Source of the DNA: Styela clava
Lineage: Eukaryota > Chordata > Ascidiacea > Stolidobranchia > Styelidae
Reading direction: 5' to 3'
NCBI RefSeq assembly: GCF_964204865.1
Contig: NC_135251.1
Span: 29,674,943-29,738,942 of the forward strand
DNA length: 64,000 bases
Shown: piece by piece, positions 51,735 through 63,042 of the stretch
How positions within the stretch are numbered: the stretch's first letter is position 1
Layout of the letters: each line of letters opens with the position of its first letter
Translations under genes and position numbers: made by a program
The notes under the pieces: model-generated
Told to the model about the DNA's origin: nothing
Databases searched by the model: none
What the model saw: the letters and a program-made list of their open reading frames with translations, nothing else

Positions 51735-52080
51735 CTTAGCTCGGCGATGTGGCGCATCGTGCTAAGTGTTAGGAATACGCTCGCCATCGCATCTCTGATT
51801 ACCCTTCGTGGGTTTGAATCCCATGCGGGGATGATCATGTGCAGAGGATTGCTGGACTCCTCGCCGCCGCAGGGTGGTTCACGTACTGACGTAACCGCTG
51901 GTCTGTTACCGTACGGCTTCCTCCACCATCAAGTCCATGCTTCCGAAAACAAATAACTGGCTAACTAATCCCATACCCGACCTGGATTGGTAACCAGACG
52001 AGAGGCCGTGGTTTGCCATATGATTAAGCCGTCTTATCGGCTTTTCTCTCCCCTGGGATAAATATGTAAATCCTATCCTC
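51735..52080 (+). mobile_element. Full-length tRNA-derived SINE
   Basis: The tRNA-like head starts CTCGGCGATGTGGCGC (A-box-like region about 51747-51762) and has a B box GGTTTGAATCC at 51811-51821. Then comes the body (CATCAAGTCCATGCTTCCG) and tail (CCGACCTGGATTGG, CGAGAGGCCG, AAGCCGTCTTATCGG), ending AAATCCTATCC. RNA polymerase III would start at the head. It forms a convergent, near-palindromic pair with the next copy. Confidence 0.85.
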
Positions 52081-52288
52081 CTAGTTATTTGTTTCCAGAA
52101 GCATGGACTTGATGGTGGAGGAAGCCGTAACCGAATGGCGGTTATGTGAACCACCCAACCGCGTGGAGGAGTCCAGCAATCCTCTCGCACAAATCTATAC
52201 TCGCATGAGATTCGAACCTGCGAACCCACGCAGAATAATCAGAGATGTGGTGGCGAGCGTATTTCTAATGCTTAGCTCGATAAGCCAC
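52081..52288 (-). mobile_element. tRNA-derived SINE, head and body, reverse copy
   Basis: On the minus strand it starts GTGGCTTATCGAGCTAAG, with a B box GGTTCGAATCT (52208-52218, complement) closer to the tRNA consensus than in the plus copy. It has the same body but no tail. It directly abuts the tail of 51735-52080, about 260 bp upstream of the UBXN4 start codon. Confidence 0.85.
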
Positions 52289-52350
52289 AATCTAGCCCTT
52301 ATAACAACTGACTTATTCAATTCGGTACAGCAAGTCAGCAACACGACCAA

Positions 52351-52445
52351 TATTTCCCATAAAACTCCATTGTTTCGCGTTTCCCAAATATGGCACGAGA
52401 TGGCGTCCATCTGTCCATGAACTTGTTTAGCATTAGGCGAGTTGG
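52351..52445. repeat. 95-bp direct repeat, upstream copy (UBXN4 promoter/5' UTR)
   Basis: About 90% identical to 52772-52865 (TTGTTTCGCGTTTCCCAAAT, TGGCACGA, GTCCATCTGTCCATGAAC, TAGCATTAGGC). It ends 100 nt upstream of the UBXN4 ATG, so it probably includes promoter or 5' UTR sequence. Confidence 0.9.
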
Positions 52446-52544
52446 TTGCCGTTCGTTGACCAAACCTAATCTACGAATCTCATTATTATAATTTCATTGT
52501 TCATAAACTAGCATACTACGGTATCATAACAGCAAAAAATCACC

Positions 52545-55500
52545 ATGGTTTGGTACTCTGGAAGTATACCCGAAGCCATTGCAGAATCAAGGAAAAGCTC
52601 AAAGCTGTTTGTTGTATACATTACTGGTTAGTTCTGTAATCAATTTTACAATAATCTGCAGTAGTGTGTCTGTGTGTGCTGCCTCATTTCAATATTCTGT
52701 CACAACCTGCAGACCTGGCAAATTACAACTTGATCAATATACTGATAGGATACTGGGATAGGATTTACATATATTCCCCATAAAACTACATTGTTTCGCG
52801 TTTCCCAAATATGGCACGAAATGGTGTCCATCTGTCCATGAACTAGTTTAGCATTAGGCAAGTTGGGAAGACTAGTCTGCTAGTATTTGACTCTAGCAGT
52901 GTTTCAAATATCTATCAAGATTTTCAGAATAATAGATGTGCACAGCCCAACTTGTTTCGAAACGATTCTACATGAGAAACTTGAAAAAATTATTTTTAAT
53001 GTATTTGTAAAATGTGTATATTTATAACTTCAAGGTGATGATGAAGAATCTAGTAGAATGGATGAAATGTGGAATAATGAAAGTGTCGAAAATATTTGCA
53101 AATCAATGTGTGTTACTCTTAAATTGAGTGCAGAGAGGTAATGAATGCTTTCATTTATTCAATATATATTTGAAACAAGCACATACTACATTTAATTTCA
53201 TGTTAGTTTTAATACAGTTATTAATATTTAGGATATTGGGTCTAGTGTAGTTTCATACCTGAAGTATTTCTGCATATGTTAATCCTAACCCCCACCTGAC
53301 TGTGTCGTCCAAAAATGACTTCACAGTGACGTAATATAGCCTTTCAAAATTACGAACTATCATCCAAGACGCGCAGACGATCACCCAAAATCAAGCAAGT
53401 TATTTCTCTCGTTTTCTCATCGCAACTATCCTCATATGTAAAGGTTTGCTGCCGTTAGTGATTTTTTTGTTGTCGGCGCAGATTCTATTTCGGGCGATCG
53501 TAGGTATACTTTGGCAACCTCTGTGATTTAATTTTTGAATGACGTAGTTAGGCGGGGGATAGGATTGACATGTGAAATTGGTATGTTACGCCCACTAGAA
53601 GTACTTAGGTTCGAAACTACACGAGACCCAGGATGTTTGCATTGCATTATATTGAACGAATATCACACATGACAGTGGCCTGTTTGAAGAAGTAAAATAC
53701 AAAATTTATTTTGTTAGCATAATAACATACTATTATAAAAATTGTTTATAATAAACATACCATCATGATCTAACCCATTCAGTAGTTCGCAGTGTTCTAT
53801 AGTCTACTGACTTTGTGAATAGATTGAATTTTCGAATTCATAAACAACTTTATTTTTTTTCTTTAGTGAGGGCTGCAAACAGTTTTCGGCAATTTGTATC
53901 CTTTTAATAAGCAAGTAATACAATTCAATGATACTATATATACGATTGATATGACTGACTGAAATTAGATGATCAACTGTTAAATTTCGACTGTTAACTG
54001 CCCAGATTGCCAGATTTTGTAATATGGGTTCAACTGAACTATTACTGTTCTGTAAAAAATTCCTGTAGTCTTTAATTTAAATATATATACAATCAATTCA
54101 ATTCGAACTAAATCATTGTTGTCCATGAAAATGCTGCATTGAAATATGGATCAAAATGTATTGCTCATGATTGGAGCATAATCCCATGCCAACCTTTATG
54201 CTAATGTTGAACATTTTCATTTTTTCGGTATAAAATTCATCTGGTATATTTGCGAATGACAAATCAAATACAATTTTTATATCAATCACATTATGCTATT
54301 GTTCACTTATTACTAATTCCTGAACTGTATTTTAATTTAAATACTGAAAGATCCGGTATTAAAAGTACCAAGTGCACATTTTATTGATAATAGTGGTAAA
54401 GTATTAGAAGTGATTTATGCGCAGTCTTCACTTGATGATTTTGTACAGAACCTTCGGAATATTACCAAGGTATGAAATAAAACAATTTTCAAGTATTATG
54501 CTTTTATATTTTATATTGATTTAAGCTCAGATTATCAGATACATAAGGCAATAATGTTAATCTTTTCTCATAGCCTATTTAACAAATTTAGTGATAGTAC
54601 ACTCAATGTGATTTCCTTTGTTAAATTGGTAATATTGTGAATAATATTAACGATGATTGGAATAATTCAAAATAATATATTAATTATGTTGCATTTTTTG
54701 TTGTATTTGATTTCTCAGTTTATTTTTATAACTGAATAAGCCAATATGAGATTGAGATATTTACTATCTTACATTAATTCTTTTAGTTTGAGTCAAATGC
54801 AGCAAAAAGTTCATCAGAGGTTCAAGAGGAAGCTAATAGCGGTAACATTGTAATTTATATACTAGTGTTGCGAGAATGATTCAATGCAATTTTGTTTGAA
54901 TATTCTGTATACATTTGATAGTGCAGCTGAAAATTTATGTTGTAGAATACATATTACATAAAGGTCATATATGCCTAGCAATTTTGCATTTGATGATCAA
55001 TGTTAATCTTTGTGTTTTTCCAGGTCAGACATCAGGGGCAGCGAGCGACGAAAATATACCAAAGTAAGTTTTTAACAGTGATAAAAATAAGTAGAATATA
55101 GATTGATTCCTTTTTTTAATTGAAATGCATAATGATTAGTGACATCATAATTATTTTAAACAAAATTGTTAAGTTTAAATTTGGGGAACAGAAGAGATAA
55201 ATTAGATAACCCATGGTCCTATATACACATTCATTAATATCGAGAGAGCCTTTAAAATTTTTTCATCCACAATTCGGTCTAGATGGGTTTTATTTGTCTG
55301 TTGCCAATTTTGCCAACAAGATTCAATGTAATTTTCTATAATATATTCCATTAATCTATTTTGATATATTCAATACTCATTAGCCATTTTTCGAACACAG
55401 TTGGTTGCTGTAATCAAAGAGTTATTTCAAAATTTTGAAAACAATTATTCCAAGAATAGTAAGAATTTTACAATTTTAGTCTTAGCCTGACTCCTTTTTC

Positions 55501-58500
55501 AATAAACATATTTTTCTGTCAGTATCTATCATTCTATGTCTTTGTTTTTATCAGGGTTTTGCCACAAAAGAGTGCTGAAGAAATGGATGCGGAAACTAAA
55601 CGGCTTCAACAGAAAATTATAGAAAAACGAGAAAAAGACCAAATCAAAAAACAAGAAGTAAGAAATCATATATGTTATCATTTAATATTTAGTATCAGAA
55701 GTTCAGAACAAATCAGTTTTATTAGTGTTGTTGACTCTAGCAGGGGTTTATTATAAGTGAAAGATTGTTGGGCTCTTCGCTGCTGCAGGGTGGCTCACTT
55801 ATCCGCTGGTCAATTACAGCGTCTTTCACAACCAAATTTATACATACCGTATATAATATTTAACTGGTTAACTTTTATACTTTTCATGTGATTATGCAAT
55901 CTCATGGACTTCATTTTTCTCCACGATAATTAAGAATCCGATCATATACCTATTGATGGGAAATTTTAAAATCATGCTATCTTTGAATATGAATATTTAT
56001 TCTATCTTGGTCAATCAGAAATGTATTTACAGCTCCACATTGTCCAGATTCCACAACATTACAACACTCTCATTGAGTCCAAAATTTAAATAATAAATCC
56101 CACATTCTGCACCGTATAGTTTTTCTGATTGTCTTTTTGTATCACTATAATATAAAGGTGTCTTTTTGTATTACAAGGATTTAAAGGTGAAAGAAGTAGA
56201 ACGGCGAGAACTAGGAAAAAATTTGCTGAAAATGAAGGAAGCTCAACAAGAGGCTAAAATGAAACAAGATATGGAAGAGAGGAGAAGAGATAAACAGGAG
56301 GAAAAGTATGTTCATTATGTACATGGCAATTTGTGATAATTTTAATTGAAATGGCATTTGAAATTATTTGGATTCTTCCGATGATATGTAAAATTTTGTG
56401 TTTTGTCTGGGTATTTGGCAAATATTGTATGCTACAAAAGGTTACGTCACAGAAAATGCTTATCATGTTTAAATTTGTGACTGTTTACCAGTTTTGTGCT
56501 TCTGTCTTAAAATTTTAATATCATATTTTTCCAGTTGAGATTGGAATGCAAAACTATATCTCAGTTTTCTCATACTTTATCTCTGATATCTTTGCAATTG
56601 TTTTTAGAGCTGCAAAAGAGAGAGTAAAACGTCAAATAGAACAGGATAGATTGGATAGGGCTGCAAGGTTTCAACAAGAAAAACTTGAGCGAGAACAAAC
56701 CAATATCAATAAAAAAGCTGAGGCGGAAAAGGTAAATGAAGAAAAACTGAAAGAAGAGAGAAAGGAACGAGATTCAAAAGCAAGGTTACAGGTAGTTTTA
56801 TGGAATAATTTTTTCTAAAACTTATAAATATGATAAGCAAAATACTGCTGTAGCACAGAATAATGTACTTTGCTCAAATTTTACAGAATTAAGGTCACAT
56901 TTTTCGTAATTTTCTGCAACCCAACCATTCACTGTGATCATTCGAAATATCTTTATGATGATAAATTTTAGAGTAGTCAAATATCCAGAATATGTACATA
57001 ATAACGAAAACTCATTCAAATATTTAAGTCATACTTACTTTAATATTGACAGCATAGCCTTTTGTGTTGTACATAGCCTTGCCTAAAGGTGTGAAATATT
57101 TAATCTTTTATAAATATTTCAATAAATAGTCTTGCTGCACACTAACACAAATACTGTATACAAATTTTTCTGAAATATGTATGTCTGAGGAAGTTTGACC
57201 TTGGTCAGACGAAACGTTACAGAAATAATTTGTGTTAATGTGCAGCAAGACTATTTATTGAATTACTCAGGATAGTTATCTTCACTCTTGCTATAGCATC
57301 CTTGCATTATATGTATACGGATCCACCGACGCAAAAGCATATAAAAAGGGAAAAATAGTGGGTCTTGTAGAAACCCAATCGATAGCACAAGTTTTTATAA
57401 ATGTGTTTCATTTTAATTATAAATTTTGATTAAGTGAAGCTCTGAAGACAATTTGAATGTTGATATTTGTAAACTTATTGTATAGCTAAAACTAAAATAT
57501 GTTAGTTTTTATTAGCATGTGAGCTCAATCGTTCAGTTACCCTCTCCCTCCCCCTAATACACGTTTAAGTTAAAGACTGATAACCATGTTCTATCGTAAT
57601 TGATTGACTTTTTCACTGATACGAACAAGTTGCCTTTAGCCTTACTAATATCATAATATCACTGTTGTTATTATTCAAAAAAATGTTGATTATTTTAAAA
57701 TTTATCAGTAGAATTCTGATTGATACTATGTTAAACTCTGATTTATTCTAGTTTCGAATGCCAGATGGATCTACAACAGTTCAACAGTTTGATTCTATGG
57801 ATGTTTTACTTTCTGCATTCTCTTTTGTCGTCAGCTTGAATCATCCACTATTTCCAACCATTAATTCATTTGATCTTGCGACAGCTTTTCCAAAAAAAGT
57901 TTTTTTGGTATCTGAGCAAAATCAAACCTTTGCTGAGCTGGGGTTGTCTCCGAGTGCGTCTCTTGCTGTACTGCCACGGCAAAATAGAAGGGGAATTGTA
58001 AGTATTTGAATTAATGTTATTTATCAATAATACCAGCTCCGGCAACATATATTGCATTTGGAGCTTAGGTTGCTGGATTTTTGGTTTTGTCGTGATTGAA
58101 AGATGTTATGAATACCGAACATGAAGTTTTAACGAGATACCCTTAGCCTTCATTTACTTCTTGGTTTCAAATAGCAGACACCTATAAATCAACTCATAAA
58201 TTATGTAAGATTACTTCCCATTATGAAAGCTTATTGTATGCACAACCTATAGTGTAGATTTTACTTCAAAAACGCCTTTTGCTGTTGTATCCAAGACATG
58301 AATTTGTCAAACGAAAGCGGTGACTATGGGCCCTGCTGATGCTATATTGCATCCACAACCACAACATCATTCACGATTCATAAGATGTTCACTCTTTTTC
58401 AGTCTTCTTCTGACAATTCTGTGACGTCCTCCATACTATCGATGATAATGTTTGTATTATTAATTCCATCGAAAATTCTGATGTTTCTTCGGTCATTTAT

Positions 58501-59430
58501 TTCTGGCGGTACAAGAACAGAACAACAACAACCTGTAACTTCCAGTCAGGGTGATGCATCAACCAGTCATAGCAGATGGAGGTTTGTAGTTTGATTCATA
58601 TTTCATAACTGTTATAGTTTCAACCCTATCATTATTCATTCACAAAATTTACAAGATTCTATTCTTTTCCAGTCCAGAAATATGAGCTGAATACGGGAAT
58701 TTGTTCCTTAATTTTCCAATTTTTTTGACCGTTGTTCGCACCCTTTTTCTGCACTCAAGATTTTATAGACTTGTTGGTTGATTAATTTTAATGAATTTTT
58801 TCTAAATTATTAATTTCAGTATCCGAGTTGGCAATCCTTACAAAACTACTAATATTGTGTGGCAAAAACTTTGTTTGTCTTTTTTACTAAGTAATAAATA
58901 GTCGGCCGGGATTTCATGATTTGATAATACATTCTTTGGGCGAGTCAACATGTACCACTTATTTTGGCAACACCCTTTATTTGAATTATGTGTGACTTTT
59001 GAACCCTAAAGTTCTGTTTGCTTCTGACTCTGTAATCAGTCTTTATGTATTTTAATATTATATCCATTGTTAATATTGATTATGGAGTCGAAATGAACTT
59101 ATACTATTCCCATACCTGGCCTAGTCTGGTAATTAGGCTTGGGTTCTATTCTGTAGTTAGGCTATCATCTTATAAGCTCTCCTTTCGCATGAAACAAATA
59201 GGAAAATCCAATTCATTATGGATATATTTGTTTAAATATTACAATATATTTGGACATTGGTATGAATCCTAATGAATTTTAGTGATGACGGAGGTTTAAG
59301 GCGAAGAACAGTAGGTCAACAAGAATCAATGGAACCAAAACGACAAGGCAACATGACCAGATTAAGTGATGTTACACGAGACGACGATGATGAGGCGACA
59401 TGGAATGGTAATTCTACACAACAGATGTAA
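52545..59430 (+). CDS. UBXN4: UBX domain protein 4 (erasin) orthologue, 12 exons, 471 aa
   Basis: ER-membrane UBX protein that, in known orthologues, recruits p97/VCP to promote ER-associated degradation. Exons: 52545-52626, 53035-53137, 53867-53895 (29 nt), 54351-54469, 54787-54841, 55024-55063, 55555-55657, 56178-56305, 56608-56791, 57752-57997, 58403-58581, 59283-59430; total 1416 nt, all phases consistent. Residues 1-107: thioredoxin-like N-terminal region (VWYSGSIPEAIAES, VPSAHFIDNSGKVLEVI). About 143-281: charged coiled coil (ERVKRQIEQDRLDRAARF). 282-363: UBX domain (FRMPDGSTTVQQF, DLATAFPKKVF, ELGLSPSASLAVLP). About 374-396: hydrophobic membrane hairpin (ILSMIMFVLLIPSKILMFL). It ends WNGNSTQQM, identical to the human C-terminus. 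The start has an ideal CACCATGG context and aligns with the human start. Human UBXN4 is 508 aa. Introns 1 and 11 contain repeat debris; intron 9 has a hammerhead-like motif. Confidence 0.95.
52772..52865. repeat. 95-bp direct repeat, downstream copy (UBXN4 intron 1)
   Basis: Second copy of 52351-52445, about 420 bp downstream in the same orientation. Exon 1 lies between the two copies and is itself not duplicated. It is preceded by a GGATAGGATTTACAT word that also ends the SINE tails. Confidence 0.9.
55757..55830 (+). mobile_element. Small SINE body fragment in a UBXN4 intron
   Basis: GCTGCAGGGTGGCTCAC...CGCTGGTCAATTACAGCGTC matches the body of the SINE at 51735-52080 (GCCGCAGGGTGGTTCACG...CGCTGGTCTGTTACCG). 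Confidence 0.7.
57118..57263. repeat. Long palindrome in UBXN4 intron 9
   Basis: The left arm TTCAATAAATAGTCTTGCTG (from 57118) continues with CACACTAACACAAAT. The right arm is its inverse, ending AGACTATTTATTGAA (57263). Arms are about 38-44 bp with few mismatches, and the loop holds the hammerhead-like core. Confidence 0.85.
57185..57214 (+). ncRNA. Hammerhead-ribozyme-like core
   Basis: CTGAGGA (57185-57191) fits the CUGANGA core. GTTTGACC (57193-57200) pairs with GGTCAGAC (57203-57210) as stem II with one wobble; GAAA (57211-57214) follows directly. Outside it, TTTCTG (about 57167) can pair with CAGAAA (57220-57225). A stem III with a normal loop and cleavage triplet is not evident, so this may be a degenerate mobile-element-associated ribozyme. 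A second, worse copy is at 36084. Confidence 0.4.
58850..59110 (+). mobile_element. LINE 3' tail fragment in UBXN4 intron 11
   Basis: It shares with 34160-34357 a GTGTACCAC-type block, TTGGCAA, TAATCAGTxTTTAT and the terminal GATTATGGAGTCGAAAT(A/G)AACTTATAC. It is probably a 3'-end piece of the same CR1/L2-like family. Confidence 0.65.
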
Positions 59431-59916
59431 GAATGCAAAAACAGAATGAGCTCCATTGATCGCAATATAATTCTTTGCAATAATGACTATAGCTTGTCAA
59501 ATATTTCAATTTGATGTCAGAATGATATTTAAATATATAGCAAAGTGTACACGTGCATTTCAAACGTTTTTTTGTGTATTTGGGAATGGAAACCATTCAA
59601 TATACTTTATGATTTGCAGGCTTTTTGCGAGCCTTTTTTCATGCAGTGGGCTATTTTGCTGCTATTTCTTTGTCCATTGTATGAGTTATTCAAAGCGACT
59701 GTAGGAACGCAGCATAAAAAACACGGAAAAAAGGAGTTTGTGTTTTGTTAATCTATTTTTATTTATTGTTCAAAATTATTAATTAAAATCATGTATGTCT
59801 TATTGTTCGGCATCTTTCCCCTTGTCATGGAAATGAAATGCAAAGGAATTGGATTGAATATTTTGAGATCCCTTTAGAATTATGCATATATATATATTTG
59901 GCTCCCACCATCGATC

Positions 59917-59922
59917 AATAAA
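59917..59922 (+). terminator. Candidate poly(A) signal of UBXN4
   Basis: AATAAA about 490 nt downstream of the UBXN4 stop codon. It is the first canonical signal I see on this side. Confidence 0.45.
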
Positions 59923-59929
59923 AACATAC

Positions 59930-60885
59930 CAGGCACTCAACAAATCCCTGTGTTCATTATTTTATATCCAATGCCATGTATATATTTGAGTTCTGTTGTG
60001 TCCTAGTCCGTGACATGTGGTATATTGACAATTTTTTCTGCGGAATGAGATAAATATGAAGGTAGGACATTGTGTGCGCGTTTTATGTGTTTCATTTAGT
60101 CTGAATTCATACCATGGATTTTGATGGCGAAAACTGGTCAGTCTAAACTAGACTAGGGATCATTTGCAAATTGGGGTCACTGTTTGGCGGTTTATGTACT
60201 TGGGAAAAAAAATTGTCTCAATATGCCATTTCGATTCTTTCTAGATTCGACAAGTGATTTCCCCCATAAAGAGTTTGATTCTTTGAGCCTGCTAATAAGT
60301 CTCCAAACATACAAATTAAATTTGCCCCCATTTTTCTTCATTTTGAAACCAAATCAAACTATAAATGCTGCAATTTCCCGATGAGCTTGCACGTGAAGAA
60401 ATTGTTGAGTGGAATCCACGTTGTGCTTCACATAATTCGATATTTCTTTTCAAAGAAAAATGTTTTTTTGAGTATGGGAATGGATCTATGCCTAACAATG
60501 CTTGCTAAAAAGTGATACAAGTAAATTAAGGCGCACCCTAGTCAAGAGAAACGCGTTTGAAATTTTTATTTAGAGTTGGACGCTTATTCGGGCGGCCACT
60601 GTTGAATCGGATCAATGATGACAACTTTGTTCAAAATGTGGAAAGACCAAATGATTAGAGGCCTTTGAAACTTCAATATTCATTTTCCCTGTAAGCAAAC
60701 TATCCTGCCATATCTACTACCCAAAACCGCCGAGTTGCGACTTTAGTCACTTTTATCAAAGATCAGCTGATTTGTGTTCTCTATATTCTAAATAATTTTT
60801 TCACTCTACAGATCGTTAGAGGTACTTCAAAAATGATATTGCGTTTATTTAAGATCGATAATTTACTGGAAATTGGCAGCGTTGT
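59930..60885. other. Intergenic stretch, nothing recognised
   Basis: Only short frames without domains. No promoter, tRNA or repeat family member recognised. Confidence 0.5.
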
Positions 60886-60889
60886 CCGT

Positions 60890-61030
60890 GCATGTGAAAC
60901 AACCGGCTAACTTAATCCCATACCCAACATGGACCGGTAACCGGACGAGAGGCCGTCATATGATCGAGCCGTCTCTTCGACTTTCCACGTCACTTCCCTT
61001 CCACGGAATATATATGTAATCCCTGTCATA
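60890..61030 (+). mobile_element. SINE tail copy
   Basis: CCCATACCCAACATGGACCGG, ACGAGAGGCCGTC, GATCGAGCCGTCT and ATGTAATCCCTGTC match the 3' part of the SINE at 51735-52080; the head is missing. Confidence 0.8.
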
Positions 61031-61444
61031 TTTCTTTCCTGATTACGGAACGCAGCAGCGACAAGACTTGTGAGTGAAATCTCACTGAATCGGATTATCA
61101 GTCGAACTTTGTTGGATCTCTATGTCGGTCTTCGACTCGCTGTTTTGGCTCTCGGGAATTTTGTCAGATACAAGTATTCGTGTATGTCATGCCAGTTTCT
61201 GATCCAGCATAACAGTACTTTTACGTGTCAAGTAACCTTCGTGACCCTGGTTATTTTCGATTTTCAAGAACGCGTTTAATGTCTTAGAAATGTTCTCAAG
61301 CATTCCTCATTTGGCTGTGGTATATTCTGTATAAGCTCCAGAATATGAAAGGCGCACAAAGTATATTTCGGTTTGTCATTTGGATATCAAGATAAATTCA
61401 TTTTCATCAGCGATTACTGCAAAAGAACAACTGGGTCTTTAGAT

Positions 61445-61848
61445 CAGGGGATCCCAAACAAGGGTCGCGACCCCAAATTGGGTCGGAGTGATAATTAGGT
61501 AGGGTCGCAAACAGGTCATGGGGTCGCTGAGGTATGTCAGAGGATGGATGTACAAAACATCTAAGATTTGACAAACCATGTTAAATTTAGCAGTTTGTAC
61601 CATGGCTTACTGTAAAACAGACCCATATGCATCGCTATATGCTTATGCTATAGAAAATGTAGGTGAATATTGTGTCATCACTGTTTGGTTTCAGCGTATT
61701 TTACTTAATACCACCACATGACCAAACTTAAACGTCCAGTGAAAGAAGCTCTAAAGTTTCATGAAAAATATATATATTGACCCGGGGTCGCACTGGACAC
61801 TTGAAAGTTGTCTTTGGGGTCGTCCTGTAAAAAGCTTGGGAACCCTTG
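61445..61848. mobile_element. 404-bp hAT MITE
   Basis: The ends are CAGGGGATCCCAAAC and the inverse GCTTGGGAACCCTTG. Sub-terminal GGGTCGCGACCCC words occur near the left end and GGGGTCG words near the right. The flanking 8-mers CTTTAGAT (61437-61444) and CGTTAGAT (61849-61856) match at 7 of 8. Non-coding. Confidence 0.85.
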
Positions 61849-61859
61849 CGTTAGATCAT

Positions 61860-63000
61860 AACCAGGGAGAGACTAGTAAGCGTGGCCGCATCTTCCTCGA
61901 ATAATGCCCCCTCGAGAATGTTGGCACTTAACAATGACGTCATAACTCTTTCGCAATATCTAAAGATAATTCACAAATACAGCATTACCCAGCTCTATTT
62001 ACAGATTCGGTACTTTTTATTACTTTAGTTTTGATCGATTATTACATATATATATACCAATGTCCGTGAAGTTTGCTGTGCCCAGAATTTTGGGAAGTCG
62101 CCAATCATTCAAGTTTGTATTACTTAGACTTAGAGAGCCGCCCAAACGTCCAACTGAAAAACACTTGTAATGGTTTCTTCAGCGACACGATATATATACA
62201 TTTTTTGTTTTGTTATTTATGCTAAATTCCTCCGTACTGTTATCGACACCAGCTTAAAATGTTCGCGTTATTCTGCAACTTTGTTAATGATTTCGTTTAG
62301 TAGTGGTCGCGGATGAATATTAATTCATTCTAAGCAACGCGTGAAAGATTAAGAATGGCATCGATACTCGATAGAAAGCATACACCATAAAAAAGTGAAA
62401 TTTTTCGTCTATAGCGATTTATTATGCATGAAGACGTGGTATTATGGCGACAAAACAACTGTGTTTTATTTTCATCGATAAGTGAAAAATTCACATTAAG
62501 GTCATTACTTTTTTCAGCACAACCGTCCAGAAAAAAGTTTCAAGAAATCCCCGGTACTGTAGTGTGAAAGATATTTAGAAAATTAAGGTTAAACTGTTCG
62601 CATTTTCAACAATTTATATCATATCATGTATACCACGACGATGGAGTTTGTTTAACGACCACATAAGAACGCACGCGTCATAGATATTTTCGACATATTT
62701 TAATGGTGATTGTGTCACCGGGTGAATAAGCACTGCTTTTATCGGGGTTTCACCAGAGAGAGTACGTAGTGTCGAAACAGGGCCGCTGTTAACTCCTTGT
62801 TCCACTGTTTCTTTACACACTGCGTATGAGGCCGTACCCGTCAAGCGCGACCACCAAACCAACAAGTATGAAAAGCGCTTTAATTCATCGATTCGTTTGA
62901 AAGGCGAAACTTTATACGGGTATTCACCCTTTACGTTGTCGGCAGGATTTCCCTGGTTTACTGTCTCTCGCCGCCCAACCAAGTTTTCGTGAATCATTTT
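61860..63000. other. Upstream region of the receptor gene
   Basis: AT-rich with a less AT-rich section from about 62620. It contains a minus-strand 127-codon open frame (62614-62997) with no recognisable domain, ending 46 bp before the receptor ATG; it is more likely promoter/5' UTR than a gene. No TATA box is called with confidence. Confidence 0.4.
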
Positions 63001-63042
63001 GGGTTTGTGAGTATTCCGTGAGCAGCGAAATATTTTTCTCTA

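Noticed and set aside
55559..55756. Separate small gene starting at MPQKSAEEMDAE
   Set aside because: The methionine arises by reading through the start of UBXN4 exon 7; the segment is an internal exon.
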